Assembly (NCBI GenBank): GCA_038731975.1
Contig: JAVYQJ010000004.1
Coordinates: 61,592 to 125,591, forward strand
Reading direction: 5' to 3'
DNA: 64,000 bases
DNA from: Thermofilaceae archaeon
GTDB taxonomy: Archaea; Thermoproteota; Thermoprotei; Thermofilales; Thermofilaceae
Notes under the pieces: model-generated
The model's input: the letters and a program-made list of their open reading frames with translations, nothing else
Told to the model about the DNA's origin: nothing
Database searches by the model: none
Program-made: the position numbers and the translations under genes
Part shown: in pieces, positions 32,466-40,500 of the stretch
Position numbering within the stretch: position 1 is the stretch's first letter
Layout: each line of letters opens with the position of its first letter

Positions 32466-34339
32466 GGCTCGTCTACTCAGAGGAAGCACTCGTAAGCCCG
32501 AGCACGCGGTGGAAGGCGATCACCGTCGAGGAGTACAAGGCCGTCTACGAGTCCAGCCTCAGGGACCTTGAAGGCTTCTGGGCTAAGGAAGCCTCCAAGC
32601 TCGAGTGGCGCTCGCCGTGGCTCAAGGTTCGCGAGGGAGCACCGCCGAGGACGCGCTGGTTTACCGGGGGCTTGATCAGCGCCTACGACAACGTGCTGGG
32701 CCAGCACAGGAGTAGCTGGGTGTGGAGCAAGCCGGCGCTCATCTGGGAGGGGGAGGACTATCAAGTGGAGGTTCTCACCTACGCGGACCTGGACTCGCTG
32801 GCTTCGAGGATCGCGGGCGCGCTGAAGGCCTTCGGCGTAGGCGCTGGGGACTGGGTGGTCTTCTACGCACCTCCGGTTCCGCAGGTGCTTGCAGCTATGC
32901 TAGCATGCGCGAAGCTGGGTGCCCCCTTCGAGCCGGTCTTCACCGGCTTCGGCTACGGAGTCCTCGCTGAGCGACTAGCTGCGAGAGGGGCGAAGCTGCT
33001 GGTGACTGTGGACGGCTTCTACAGGAGGGGTAAGCCCCTGAACACCCTCTCGGTGGCGAGGAAGGCGTTGGAGAGGTGCAACCGAGGGGTCGGAGTCGTA
33101 GTGGTCGAGAGAGTTGGGTCCGCGAGCCTCAGGGAGGGCGAGCTGAGCTTCGACGACCTGCTCCGCTCGGCGAAACCGATCGATGAGAGCTTCGCGGGCC
33201 CCTCCGAGCACCCACTCTTCGGCCTCAGCCCCGGCTACGAGGAGGGGTTCAAGCCTTTGACGCACGGCACGGGGGGCTACCTTACGCAGGTGTTCGCCAC
33301 GACCAGGTGGATGGGGCTTAGGCCGCGCGACACCTACTTCTGCACGGTCTGGCCCGGCTGGATCACCGGAGTCAGTTACGTGGTCTTCGGCCCCCTCATG
33401 GTGGGCTCCACGGTTGTCGCGTACGAAGGTGGGCCGGACTGGCCTCGGTGGGACAGGTGGTGGGACATCATCGAAACGTACGCTGTAACGGTCTTCCTCA
33501 CAACCGGCGGCGCGCTCAGGCTCCTCAGGAGGAGAGCGCCTGAAGCGCATAGGGGCCGCAACCTCGACACTCTCAGGGCGATCCTCGTGACCGCTGAACC
33601 GCTGGAGGTTGAAGTCTGGGAGTGGGCTTACAGGCACCTCGGCACGGGCACCACGCCGATCGTCGACTCGAACCCCTCAAAGCTCACAGGGCGCATACCT
33701 GTCGTCTGCATGTACGTGCAGAGCGAGCTGGGAACCTTCGTCACTGGGAACCTCCTCAACTACACCTTCCCACCCCTTGTTCCGGGCTCGGTGGGTCCAC
33801 CGATACCGGGCTTCCACCTCGACGTTGTGGATGCCGAGGGCCGCGCGGTCAGGGGGGAGATCGGGGAGCTGGTCGTTAGAGCCCCATGGCCCGCGATGCC
33901 GGTCGAGTACCCGGAGGAGTTTGAGAGGGCCTGGCGTGACGGCTTCTACAGGACTGGCGATTTCGCCCTCATGCGTCCTGACGGCTACCTCTTCGTCCTC
34001 GGCAGGAGGGATGAGGTCATGAAGGTGAGCGGCTACAGGTTGAGCCCCGGCGCCCTCGAGAGGGCTGCGGAAAGCCTCGCGGGGGTTGTATCAGCCGTAG
34101 TGGTTAAAGCGAGAGACGAACTCCGCTTTGAAGCCCCCTTCCTCGCCTTCCAGGGCTCCGCGGATCCGGAAACCGTCAAGCGAGCCGTGCGCGAGATCGT
34201 GGGGGCCATAGCGGAGCCCCAGACGGTCGCAAGATTCGATAGCCTGGGAGCATCGAAGGAGGAAGTACGATCGAGGCTCAAGCGGATCCTCCGCAAAGAG
34301 GCACCGGGAGAGCTGTTGGACGCTAGAGGAAGGGGTTAG
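32447..34339 (+). CDS. Acetyl-CoA synthetase-like protein with degraded catalytic motifs
   Basis: 630 residues. Overall it aligns with AMP-forming acetyl-CoA synthetase: LRDLEGFWAKEASKLEW, THGTGGYL, CTVWPGWITGVSYVVFGPL, QSELGTFVTGN, YRTGDFALMRPDG and GRRDEVMKVSGYRLSPGALE. Yet the phosphate-binding loop (TSGSTGKPKG in active enzymes) reads LSPGYEEGFKP at about residues 260-270, and the C-terminal PKTRSGK with the adenylation Lys reads ASKEEVRSRLKR near residues 602-613. It may bind acyl-CoA or AMP without normal catalysis. It precedes the glycerol operon by about 200 nt. Confidence 0.8.
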   Translation: MAEEVLRLVYSEEALVSPSTRWKAITVEEYKAVYESSLRDLEGFWAKEASKLEWRSPWLKVREGAPPRTRWFTGGLISAYDNVLGQHRSSWVWSKPALIWEGEDYQVEVLTYADLDSLASRIAGALKAFGVGAGDWVVFYAPPVPQVLAAMLACAKLGAPFEPVFTGFGYGVLAERLAARGAKLLVTVDGFYRRGKPLNTLSVARKALERCNRGVGVVVVERVGSASLREGELSFDDLLRSAKPIDESFAGPSEHPLFGLSPGYEEGFKPLTHGTGGYLTQVFATTRWMGLRPRDTYFCTVWPGWITGVSYVVFGPLMVGSTVVAYEGGPDWPRWDRWWDIIETYAVTVFLTTGGALRLLRRRAPEAHRGRNLDTLRAILVTAEPLEVEVWEWAYRHLGTGTTPIVDSNPSKLTGRIPVVCMYVQSELGTFVTGNLLNYTFPPLVPGSVGPPIPGFHLDVVDAEGRAVRGEIGELVVRAPWPAMPVEYPEEFERAWRDGFYRTGDFALMRPDGYLFVLGRRDEVMKVSGYRLSPGALERAAESLAGVVSAVVVKARDELRFEAPFLAFQGSADPETVKRAVREIVGAIAEPQTVARFDSLGASKEEVRSRLKRILRKEAPGELLDARGRG

Positions 34340-34508
34340 TGCGGCAGCCGCGTGCAGCCCAACCGGGGTTCACAATGCGGTTCTCGCGAGCGAAAACCCG
34401 GCCGCATCTGATGGACGTTTGCGCAGCCAAGGTGTTTTACGCCCTCGAGCCAGGAGAGCCAAGGTTTTTCACCGAGCACCCAACTTCGGTTAAGATTTTT
34501 TGGAAAGC

Positions 34509-34522
34509 AGGATTTTATGGGA
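34509..34522 (+). promoter_or_regulatory. TATA box of the glycerol-oxidation operon
   Basis: AGGATTTTATGGGA is centred about 27 nt before the GTG at 34542. It supports that start and a leaderless transcript for the operon that follows. Confidence 0.5.
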
Positions 34523-34541
34523 GAGGTCTGCGGCGAAGACC

Positions 34542-35969
34542 GTGAGCTTTAGGCTGACCCAGAGGCTGCGGAGAGAGGGTGTTCCGGCTGAAAGGGTGTC
34601 AGCCTTCATCGAGAGGGTGAAACCCGTTCTGGGCGAACGCTGCTCGACAAGATTCTCCGACCTCGTCTCCTACAGCAGGGACTACTGGCCGATCAGCCTC
34701 CACTGGCTCTTGAAGGGTGAGGTCCCTTCGCTGCCGGATGCTGTCGTGTGGCCCGAGAGCACGGAGGAAGTGGCACTCGTCGTGAGCGCAGCCAGCAGCT
34801 TGGGCATCCCCGTGTACCCCTACGGAGGGGGATCCGGAGTTCTCGGAGGAGCTGTGCCCGAGATGGGGGGTGTTGTGGTCGACTTGAAGAGGATGCGCAG
34901 CATCCGACTCTACGAGGAGGACTTCATCGTGGAAGCTGAAGCGGGCGTCAACGGCTACTACCTGGAGAGCTACCTGAACCACAGGGGCTTGACGCTAGGG
35001 CAGATCCCCCAGTCCCTCTACCCCTCCACGGTGGGAGGATGGGTGGCGACGAAGGCGACGGGGCAGTTCAGCACAAAGTACGGGGGGATTGAGGACATGG
35101 TGCTAGGCCTAGAGGTCGTTCTACCGACAGGCGAGATCGCCAGGTTCCCACCCCACCCGAGGAGCTCGACGGGGCCGGACCTCATGAGGTTATTCATCGG
35201 GAGCGAGGGGGCACTCGGGATCATCACTAGGGTCTGGCTGAGGGTGCAGCCCTACCCGGAGGAGAGAATCCTCCAGTCCTTCGTGCACGAGAGCTTCGAA
35301 GAGGCCCTGCAAGCCGTGAGGAGGGTTCTGGCGAGGGGCGCTAAACCGGCCGTCGTGAGGGTGTACGATAGGATCGAGACGAAGAGGCACTTCTACGCGT
35401 TCGAGGAAGCATACGGGAAGGTGCTAACCATCGTCATCCTCGAGGGCTCCTCCGAGGTCGTCAGAGCTGAGGCAGGGATCCTCGAGCGCGAGATGGGGGG
35501 TAAGCCTCTGGGGGAGGAACCTGTGAGGCACTGGTTGAGAACCCGCTTCGACGTTAGGGAGGCCCCCGAGTTCGCCCCTCTGGGCGTGGTCTTCGACACT
35601 ATCGAGGTGGCAGCCCCGTGGAGCCGAGTTGTCGAGCTCTACCACCGGTTCAAGGAGGCCGTGGGGAGTGTGGATGGAGTGCTCTTCGTCTCAGCCCACG
35701 CATCCCACTTCTACCTGCAGGGAGCTTGCCTCTACTTCACCTTCGCCGGTGTACCGAGGGGGGATCCGACGGAGTTCTACAACAGGGTTTGGGATGCGGC
35801 GATGCGGGCCACCCTCGAGTGCGGGGGTGCGATCAGCCACCACCACGGCATCGGTAGGCAGAGGAGGCCGTGGCTGAGGGACGCGCTTGGCGGCGGCTAC
35901 GCTGTTCTGGCGAGGGTCAAGGCAGCGCTCGACCCTAGGGGTGTAATGAACCCGGGGTGGGGTGCTTAG
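34542..35969 (+). CDS. FAD-linked oxidase (alkyl-DHAP synthase/GlcD-like)
   Basis: 475 residues. The FAD-binding PCMH domain is seen in VVWPESTEEVALVVSAAS, VYPYGGGSGVLGG and YPSTVGGWVATKATGQFSTKYG, and the cap domain ends GGAISHHHGIGRQRRPWL, ALDPRGVMNPGW. The HHHGIG segment is typical of alkyldihydroxyacetonephosphate-synthase-like and D-2-hydroxyacid dehydrogenases. Ether-lipid synthesis by this route is not used in archaea, so oxidation of glycerol phosphate, lactate or glycolate is more likely. Its stop codon is followed at once by the start of the Fe-S protein, the usual GlcD/GlcF-type pairing. Confidence 0.88.
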   Translation: MSFRLTQRLRREGVPAERVSAFIERVKPVLGERCSTRFSDLVSYSRDYWPISLHWLLKGEVPSLPDAVVWPESTEEVALVVSAASSLGIPVYPYGGGSGVLGGAVPEMGGVVVDLKRMRSIRLYEEDFIVEAEAGVNGYYLESYLNHRGLTLGQIPQSLYPSTVGGWVATKATGQFSTKYGGIEDMVLGLEVVLPTGEIARFPPHPRSSTGPDLMRLFIGSEGALGIITRVWLRVQPYPEERILQSFVHESFEEALQAVRRVLARGAKPAVVRVYDRIETKRHFYAFEEAYGKVLTIVILEGSSEVVRAEAGILEREMGGKPLGEEPVRHWLRTRFDVREAPEFAPLGVVFDTIEVAAPWSRVVELYHRFKEAVGSVDGVLFVSAHASHFYLQGACLYFTFAGVPRGDPTEFYNRVWDAAMRATLECGGAISHHHGIGRQRRPWLRDALGGGYAVLARVKAALDPRGVMNPGWGA

Positions 35970-37124
35970 ATGCCGGGCAGGTGGAGCTGGCTTCTCGAGG
36001 AGGTTGGGCTGAGGAAGCTCATCTTCAGCCCGCTCGTCTACAGGTACATCATGGGCGAGCTCCGCGGCGCCAGCGACCTGGTGAAGTGCGCCCTCTGCCC
36101 CAACATGTGCAGGCACGCCTGCCCCGTGAGCATAGTCGATGGGAGGGAGACGACGTCGCCTTCGGGGAAGGCGAGGCTGGGCATGCTCGTGGAGAGGGGT
36201 TACGTCGACCTCGATCGTGACGTTGCAGAGGCGATCTACGCGTGCCTCTCCTGCGAAGCTTGCAGAAGGTGGTGCTACTTCAGCTTCTCGGTCGATGAGC
36301 TCTTGAGGCCGCTCAGGGGTAGGAGCATCGAGGAGGGAAAAGCCCCAAGGGGCGTCCAAGCACTACTCTCGAACTTGAGCGAGCACGGGTACCCGTACGG
36401 TGAGCCGAGAAGCCAAGCGCGGCCGAGCGGGGGTGGCGTCGTGTACTTCCCCGGCTGTGTGACCACGGAGCACTTGCCAGAGCTAGCCGAGAGCGCGCTC
36501 CGGCTGCTCGAGCTCCTCGGCTTCAACGCACAGCCCCTTGAAGGGGTCTGCTGTGGCGCCCCAGCCTACTACGCGGGAGACGAAAGGCTGTTCAAGCGTT
36601 TAGCCGCGAGGCTAGCTGAGGCCCTCGAATCCGCTGAACCGCGCCTCGTGGTTGCTTCGTGCCCCTCCTGCGTTCACGCCCTCCGCAACCTCTACCCCAG
36701 TCTGGGCTTGAGAGTGCCACCGCGCGTGCTACACGTCGCCGAGCTCCTGGCGGAGCAACAGCAGTTCCCGGGTAAAGGTACCAGCCTAAGAATCACATAC
36801 CATGACCCTTGCAAGCTCGTTTACGCCCTGGGCAAGCCCAACCTCCTGAGGGAGCTCCTCGTGCGCTTGGGGGTCAGCGTCGTGGATCCAAGGAGGAGGG
36901 GGGATGAGACCTTCTGCTGCGGTTACGGTGGGACGCTGCCCTTCTCCCACAGAGAGTTGGCCGATTCCATTGCTAGGGAGCGGTTGGGCGAGCTCAAGGA
37001 GGCGGCGGAAACCGTGGTGACCGCCTGCCCAGCCTGCAAGCTGGCTTTCACCCGGAATGGTGGAAGGGTCCTCGACGTCGCTGAGCTTGCCGTTAGCCTA
37101 CTGGGTGGTGAGCGTGGGGGTTGA
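35970..37124 (+). CDS. CCG-domain iron-sulfur oxidoreductase subunit (GlpC/GlcF-like)
   Basis: 384 residues. The N-terminal half has two [4Fe-4S] motifs: CALCPNMCRHACP near residue 36 and CLSCEACRRWC near residue 92. Two CCG domains follow, FPGCVTTEH...GVCCGAPAYYAG and YHDPCKLVYA...FCCGYGGTLPF, then ACPACKLAF. Proteins of this type move electrons from a flavin subunit to quinone or another carrier. It is contiguous with the FAD oxidase and overlaps the GlpA-like gene, so it may serve either dehydrogenase. Confidence 0.9.
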   Translation: MPGRWSWLLEEVGLRKLIFSPLVYRYIMGELRGASDLVKCALCPNMCRHACPVSIVDGRETTSPSGKARLGMLVERGYVDLDRDVAEAIYACLSCEACRRWCYFSFSVDELLRPLRGRSIEEGKAPRGVQALLSNLSEHGYPYGEPRSQARPSGGGVVYFPGCVTTEHLPELAESALRLLELLGFNAQPLEGVCCGAPAYYAGDERLFKRLAARLAEALESAEPRLVVASCPSCVHALRNLYPSLGLRVPPRVLHVAELLAEQQQFPGKGTSLRITYHDPCKLVYALGKPNLLRELLVRLGVSVVDPRRRGDETFCCGYGGTLPFSHRELADSIARERLGELKEAAETVVTACPACKLAFTRNGGRVLDVAELAVSLLGGERGG

Positions 37125-38877
37125 GCGCAAGATCCGAGCAGTGCTGGAGAAGTACCGGGGCTACAACCTGTCCTTCGAGATCAGGGACGGGATCGTCTTC
37201 CTCTACGGGAGGGTTAACAGCCACGAGGAGTGGGTTCGGATCGGGCTCGAGGTCGGCAGGATCAGGGGGGTTGAGGGCGTTGTAAACAGGATCGTGTGGG
37301 ACGGCTACCCGGAGGAGGAAGCGAAAAAGAGGGAGGAGAGGCGCAGGAAGATCTTCGAGGAGAACAAGGACAAGGTGGTGGGCAGCTACGACGTTGTAAT
37401 CGTGGGCGGAGGCGTCGTGGGAGCTGCGATAGCACGGAGCCTGTCAAAGTACCAACTGAAGATCGCGCTCCTCGAGAAAGCTCCAGACGTGGGGGCTGGG
37501 ACGACAAAGGCTAACAACGGCATGATTCACGCTGGGGTCGAGCCGCCGCGGGGCACTCTCAAGCGGAAGCTAAACGTTGAGGGCTGCAGAATGTACGAGA
37601 AGTGGGCTCAGGAGCTGCGCTTCAAGTACAAGAGAGTTGGAAGCCTGTGGCTGATAACGCCGAGGACGCTGGCGAAGTACAAGAAGTACATCCCCGGCCC
37701 CCTCTACACGCTCATCCTCAAGTACGTGCTCCCCTACATCGTCGTTCTCAAGGGGTTGATTAACGGGGTTTCAGGGTTAAAGGTGGTGCGCGGTCGGAAG
37801 CTCTTCGAGATGGAGCCGTACGCGGCGCGAGACGCTCTCGCTGCAGTGTACGTCCCCTGGACCGGCATCGTCGATCCCTACGAGGTGGCCATCGCCCTCG
37901 CCGAGAACGCCGCTGCGAACGGCGTCGAGATACACACGAGCACGGAGGTTGTCGGCTTCGTCAGGGAGGGGGATGCGGTTAAGGGGGTTGTGACCAATCG
38001 CGGAACCTTCCTCTGCAGGTACGTGGTTAACGCTGCCGGCCTCTACGCTGACGAGATAGCCGAGCTCGCCGGGAGCCCCGAGTTCACCATCCACCCGAGG
38101 AAGGGGGTCATCGTGCTCTTCCACCGGTGCACCAGCCGGTACGTCAACCACTGCTTAGCCGAGATCATCCTCCCGCCACACCCACTGACGAAGGGCGGCG
38201 GGATTAACCCTACTATCCACGGCAACGTGATGTGGGGGCCTACAGCGGTGGAGGTGCCCGACAAGGAGGATACATCGGTGAGCAGCGAGGAGGTGGACCT
38301 GATCCTGAGCAAGTACTCCACGATCCTGAGCGAGTTCCCGAAAGACCGGGTGATCAGGTACTTCGCCGGTGTGAGAGCTGCCACTTTCAACGAGGACTTC
38401 ATCATCAGGCCGGCGAAGTGGGTTCGCAACCTGCTTCACGTGGCTGGCATCCAATCGCCCGGGCTCGCCGCTGCTCCCGCCATCGCTGAGTACGCAGTAA
38501 AGAAGCTGAAGGAGATGGGGTTGGAGCTCCGGGAGAAACCCGACTTCAACCCCTACAGGGAGCCGATCCCGTCCCTGAGGGAAATGAGCGAGGAGGAGAT
38601 CGAGGAGAGGGTGAGGAGCGACCCGAGGTGGGGGAACGTGCTCTGCGAGTGCGAGATGGTATCCGAGGCTGAGGTGGTCGAGGCAGTGAGAAGGGGTGCC
38701 CGCACGCTCGACGCGGTGAAGAGGAGGACGAGAGCCGGTATGGGTGAGTGCCAGGGCAGCAGGTGCTTGCTCAGAGTAGCCGAAGTGCTCGCCAGGGAAC
38801 TGGGAGTTCCGATGACCGAGCTGTTGAAGGAGGAGGCCCCCCTCTTCGACGGCTACGTGAGGGGTGAGGCGTGGTGA
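37108..38877 (+). CDS. glpA: GlpA-like FAD-dependent glycerol-3-phosphate dehydrogenase with BON and BFD-like domains
   Basis: About 589 residues. Residues 1-65 (VERKIRAVLEKY, EIRDGIVFLYGRVNSHEEW) look like a BON domain, an unusual addition. The dehydrogenase starts at DVVIVGGGVVGAAIARSL (FAD-binding) and contains TTKANNGMIHAGVEPP and GVRAATFNEDFIIRP. The C-terminus CECEMVSEAEVVEAVRRGA...GMGECQGSRC is a BFD-like [2Fe-2S] domain as in anaerobic GlpA. Product would be dihydroxyacetone phosphate. The exact start is uncertain among several in-frame GTGs at 37105-37114, all overlapping the previous gene. Confidence 0.85.
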   Translation: MSVGVERKIRAVLEKYRGYNLSFEIRDGIVFLYGRVNSHEEWVRIGLEVGRIRGVEGVVNRIVWDGYPEEEAKKREERRRKIFEENKDKVVGSYDVVIVGGGVVGAAIARSLSKYQLKIALLEKAPDVGAGTTKANNGMIHAGVEPPRGTLKRKLNVEGCRMYEKWAQELRFKYKRVGSLWLITPRTLAKYKKYIPGPLYTLILKYVLPYIVVLKGLINGVSGLKVVRGRKLFEMEPYAARDALAAVYVPWTGIVDPYEVAIALAENAAANGVEIHTSTEVVGFVREGDAVKGVVTNRGTFLCRYVVNAAGLYADEIAELAGSPEFTIHPRKGVIVLFHRCTSRYVNHCLAEIILPPHPLTKGGGINPTIHGNVMWGPTAVEVPDKEDTSVSSEEVDLILSKYSTILSEFPKDRVIRYFAGVRAATFNEDFIIRPAKWVRNLLHVAGIQSPGLAAAPAIAEYAVKKLKEMGLELREKPDFNPYREPIPSLREMSEEEIEERVRSDPRWGNVLCECEMVSEAEVVEAVRRGARTLDAVKRRTRAGMGECQGSRCLLRVAEVLARELGVPMTELLKEEAPLFDGYVRGEAW

Positions 38878-40130
38878 TGCGTGTCAAGCGGGACGTCATC
38901 GTCGTGGGCGGCGGCCCCTCGGGTCTAGCGGCTGCTACGAGGCTGGCCGAAAAGGGTTGCAGCGTGGCGATCGTCGAGCTGGAAGGCGAGCTGGGCGGGA
39001 TCCTGCTGCAGTGCATTCACGACGGCTTCGGGACTAAGCTCTTCGGTGAAGCGCTCTCGGGCCCGGAGTTCGCGGCGAAGTTCGTTGATCGGCTCCAGGA
39101 GCTCGGAGTTGAAAGCTACACGCGCACCTTTGTCACGAGGGTTCAGCAAGAGGGTGGCGCCTGGTCTCTGAGGGCTGTGAGCCCGAGGGGGCTCCTCGAG
39201 TTCAGCTGTAGGGCGCTGGTCTACGCTACAGGCTGCAGGGAGAGGACTCCCTTCGAGATAAGGGTTGGCGGGACCCGCCCCTCAGGCGTTTACACGGCGG
39301 GGATGGTGCAGCGGCTCGTGAACCTGTACGGCATCCTACCCGGAAAGAGGGTTCTGATAGTCGGCGGTGGTGACGTGGGGATGATCGTCGCTCGCCACCT
39401 CTACCTTGAGGGCGCCGAGGAGGTAATGATCGTTTTCCCCGAGCCCTGGTTCGCTGGGCTGCCCAGGAACGTGCAGCAGTGCGTCCTCGACTTCGGCATA
39501 CCCTTCAGGCCGAGGACCACCGTGAAGGCGATAGTGGGCAGGGAGAGGGTGAGGGGTGCCATCCTCGTGAGGGTGGACGAGCGGTGGAGGCCAATCGAGG
39601 GGACGGAGGAGTTCTACCCCTGCGACACCATCGTCTTCTCCGTCGGCCTCGTCCCCAACACCTCCCAGCTAGAGGAGCTGGGCGCTCAAATCGATCCCAG
39701 GAGCAGGGGTCCCGTCGTGAACGAGTTCTTCGAGACTACGCTCAGGGGGGTCTTCGCGGTCGGCAACCTCGTGACAGTGTTCGACTACGTCGACGACGCG
39801 GTGGAAACAGCGTTCCTAGCAGCGGAAGGAGTGTGTAAGCATCTGAGCGGTGAGCGGAGGAGGGAGAAACCGATCCCACTGGCCCCCGGCTCAAGCGTCA
39901 GGCTGCTGATCCCGCACCGGGTTGAGTGGAGCGATGGGGGCACTATAGTCGCCTTCTTCAGGCCTTCGGTCGAGAAGGAGAACGCGAGGATCTCCATGAT
40001 AGGGGAGGGAGGGTTGGAGCTTCTCTCGACTCGGCGCAGGTTTGTGCGCCCCTCCCTGCTGGAGAGGCTCGAGATCCCCCGAGAGCTGGTCGAGCGTTCG
40101 CCGGGCGGGGTGCGGGTGGATGTCGAGTAG
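38877..40130 (+). CDS. FAD/NAD(P)-binding oxidoreductase of the glycerol operon
   Basis: 417 residues. The FAD-binding N-terminus DVIVVGGGPSGLAAATRLAEKG and GGILLQCIHDGFG, the central NAD-binding GKRVLIVGGGDVGMIVARHL and the C-terminal GVFAVGNLVTVFDYVDDAVE define a pyridine-nucleotide-disulfide-oxidoreductase-like protein, but without redox-active CxxC. In bacterial and archaeal glp clusters such proteins sit between GlpA and a DUF1667 protein and probably pass electrons to NAD(P). The start ATG overlaps the glpA stop as TGATG. Confidence 0.87.
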   Translation: MRVKRDVIVVGGGPSGLAAATRLAEKGCSVAIVELEGELGGILLQCIHDGFGTKLFGEALSGPEFAAKFVDRLQELGVESYTRTFVTRVQQEGGAWSLRAVSPRGLLEFSCRALVYATGCRERTPFEIRVGGTRPSGVYTAGMVQRLVNLYGILPGKRVLIVGGGDVGMIVARHLYLEGAEEVMIVFPEPWFAGLPRNVQQCVLDFGIPFRPRTTVKAIVGRERVRGAILVRVDERWRPIEGTEEFYPCDTIVFSVGLVPNTSQLEELGAQIDPRSRGPVVNEFFETTLRGVFAVGNLVTVFDYVDDAVETAFLAAEGVCKHLSGERRREKPIPLAPGSSVRLLIPHRVEWSDGGTIVAFFRPSVEKENARISMIGEGGLELLSTRRRFVRPSLLERLEIPRELVERSPGGVRVDVE

Positions 40131-40500
40131 AGTGGTGTGCGTCAGGTGCCCGAAGGGCTGCGTAATCGACGTCACCATCGAGGGGGGTAGGGTGAAGGAT
40201 GCTAGAGGTTACGGCTGCAACATCGGGCTGGAGCACGTGAGGGAGGAGGTTGTCAATCCGATGAGGGTCGTCTGCACGACTGTTCGAATCCGGGGTGGCA
40301 GGTACCCGAGGCTGCCCGTGAGGACTTCCAAGCCCGTTCCGAGGGAGAGGATCAGGGGGGTGATCGAAGCTGTACGCGGCTTGGTGGTGGAAGCCCCAGT
40401 GGAGAGGGGGAGCGTGATCGTTGGGAACGTTGCTGGCACAGGTGCAGACATTATAGCCGAGACTTCAATGGAGCGTGAGGAGCGATGGAGTACTTCCTGA
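40120..40500 (+). CDS. DUF1667 Cys-rich protein of the glycerol operon
   Basis: 126 residues from the ATG at 40120 inside the previous gene. The N-terminus CVRCPKGCVIDVTIEGGRV followed by GYGCNIG matches DUF1667, where four Cys probably bind a metal or Fe-S cluster. The rest (PVRTSKPVPRERIRGVIEAV and GNVAGTGADIIAE) is the conserved tail. The protein regularly accompanies GlpA-type dehydrogenases and likely acts as an electron carrier subunit. Confidence 0.87.
   Translation: MSSRVVCVRCPKGCVIDVTIEGGRVKDARGYGCNIGLEHVREEVVNPMRVVCTTVRIRGGRYPRLPVRTSKPVPRERIRGVIEAVRGLVVEAPVERGSVIVGNVAGTGADIIAETSMEREERWSTS

Noticed and set aside
32975..33637. 220-codon minus-strand frame, and a similar one at 40209-40949
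   Set aside because: Both are opposite well-supported genes (acetyl-CoA-synthetase-like protein and FGGY kinase) and lack domain signatures.
34542..35969. Assigning true alkyl-DHAP synthase function
   Set aside because: The sequence type is similar, but archaeal ether lipids are made on G1P by another route, so only an FAD-linked oxidase call is justified.
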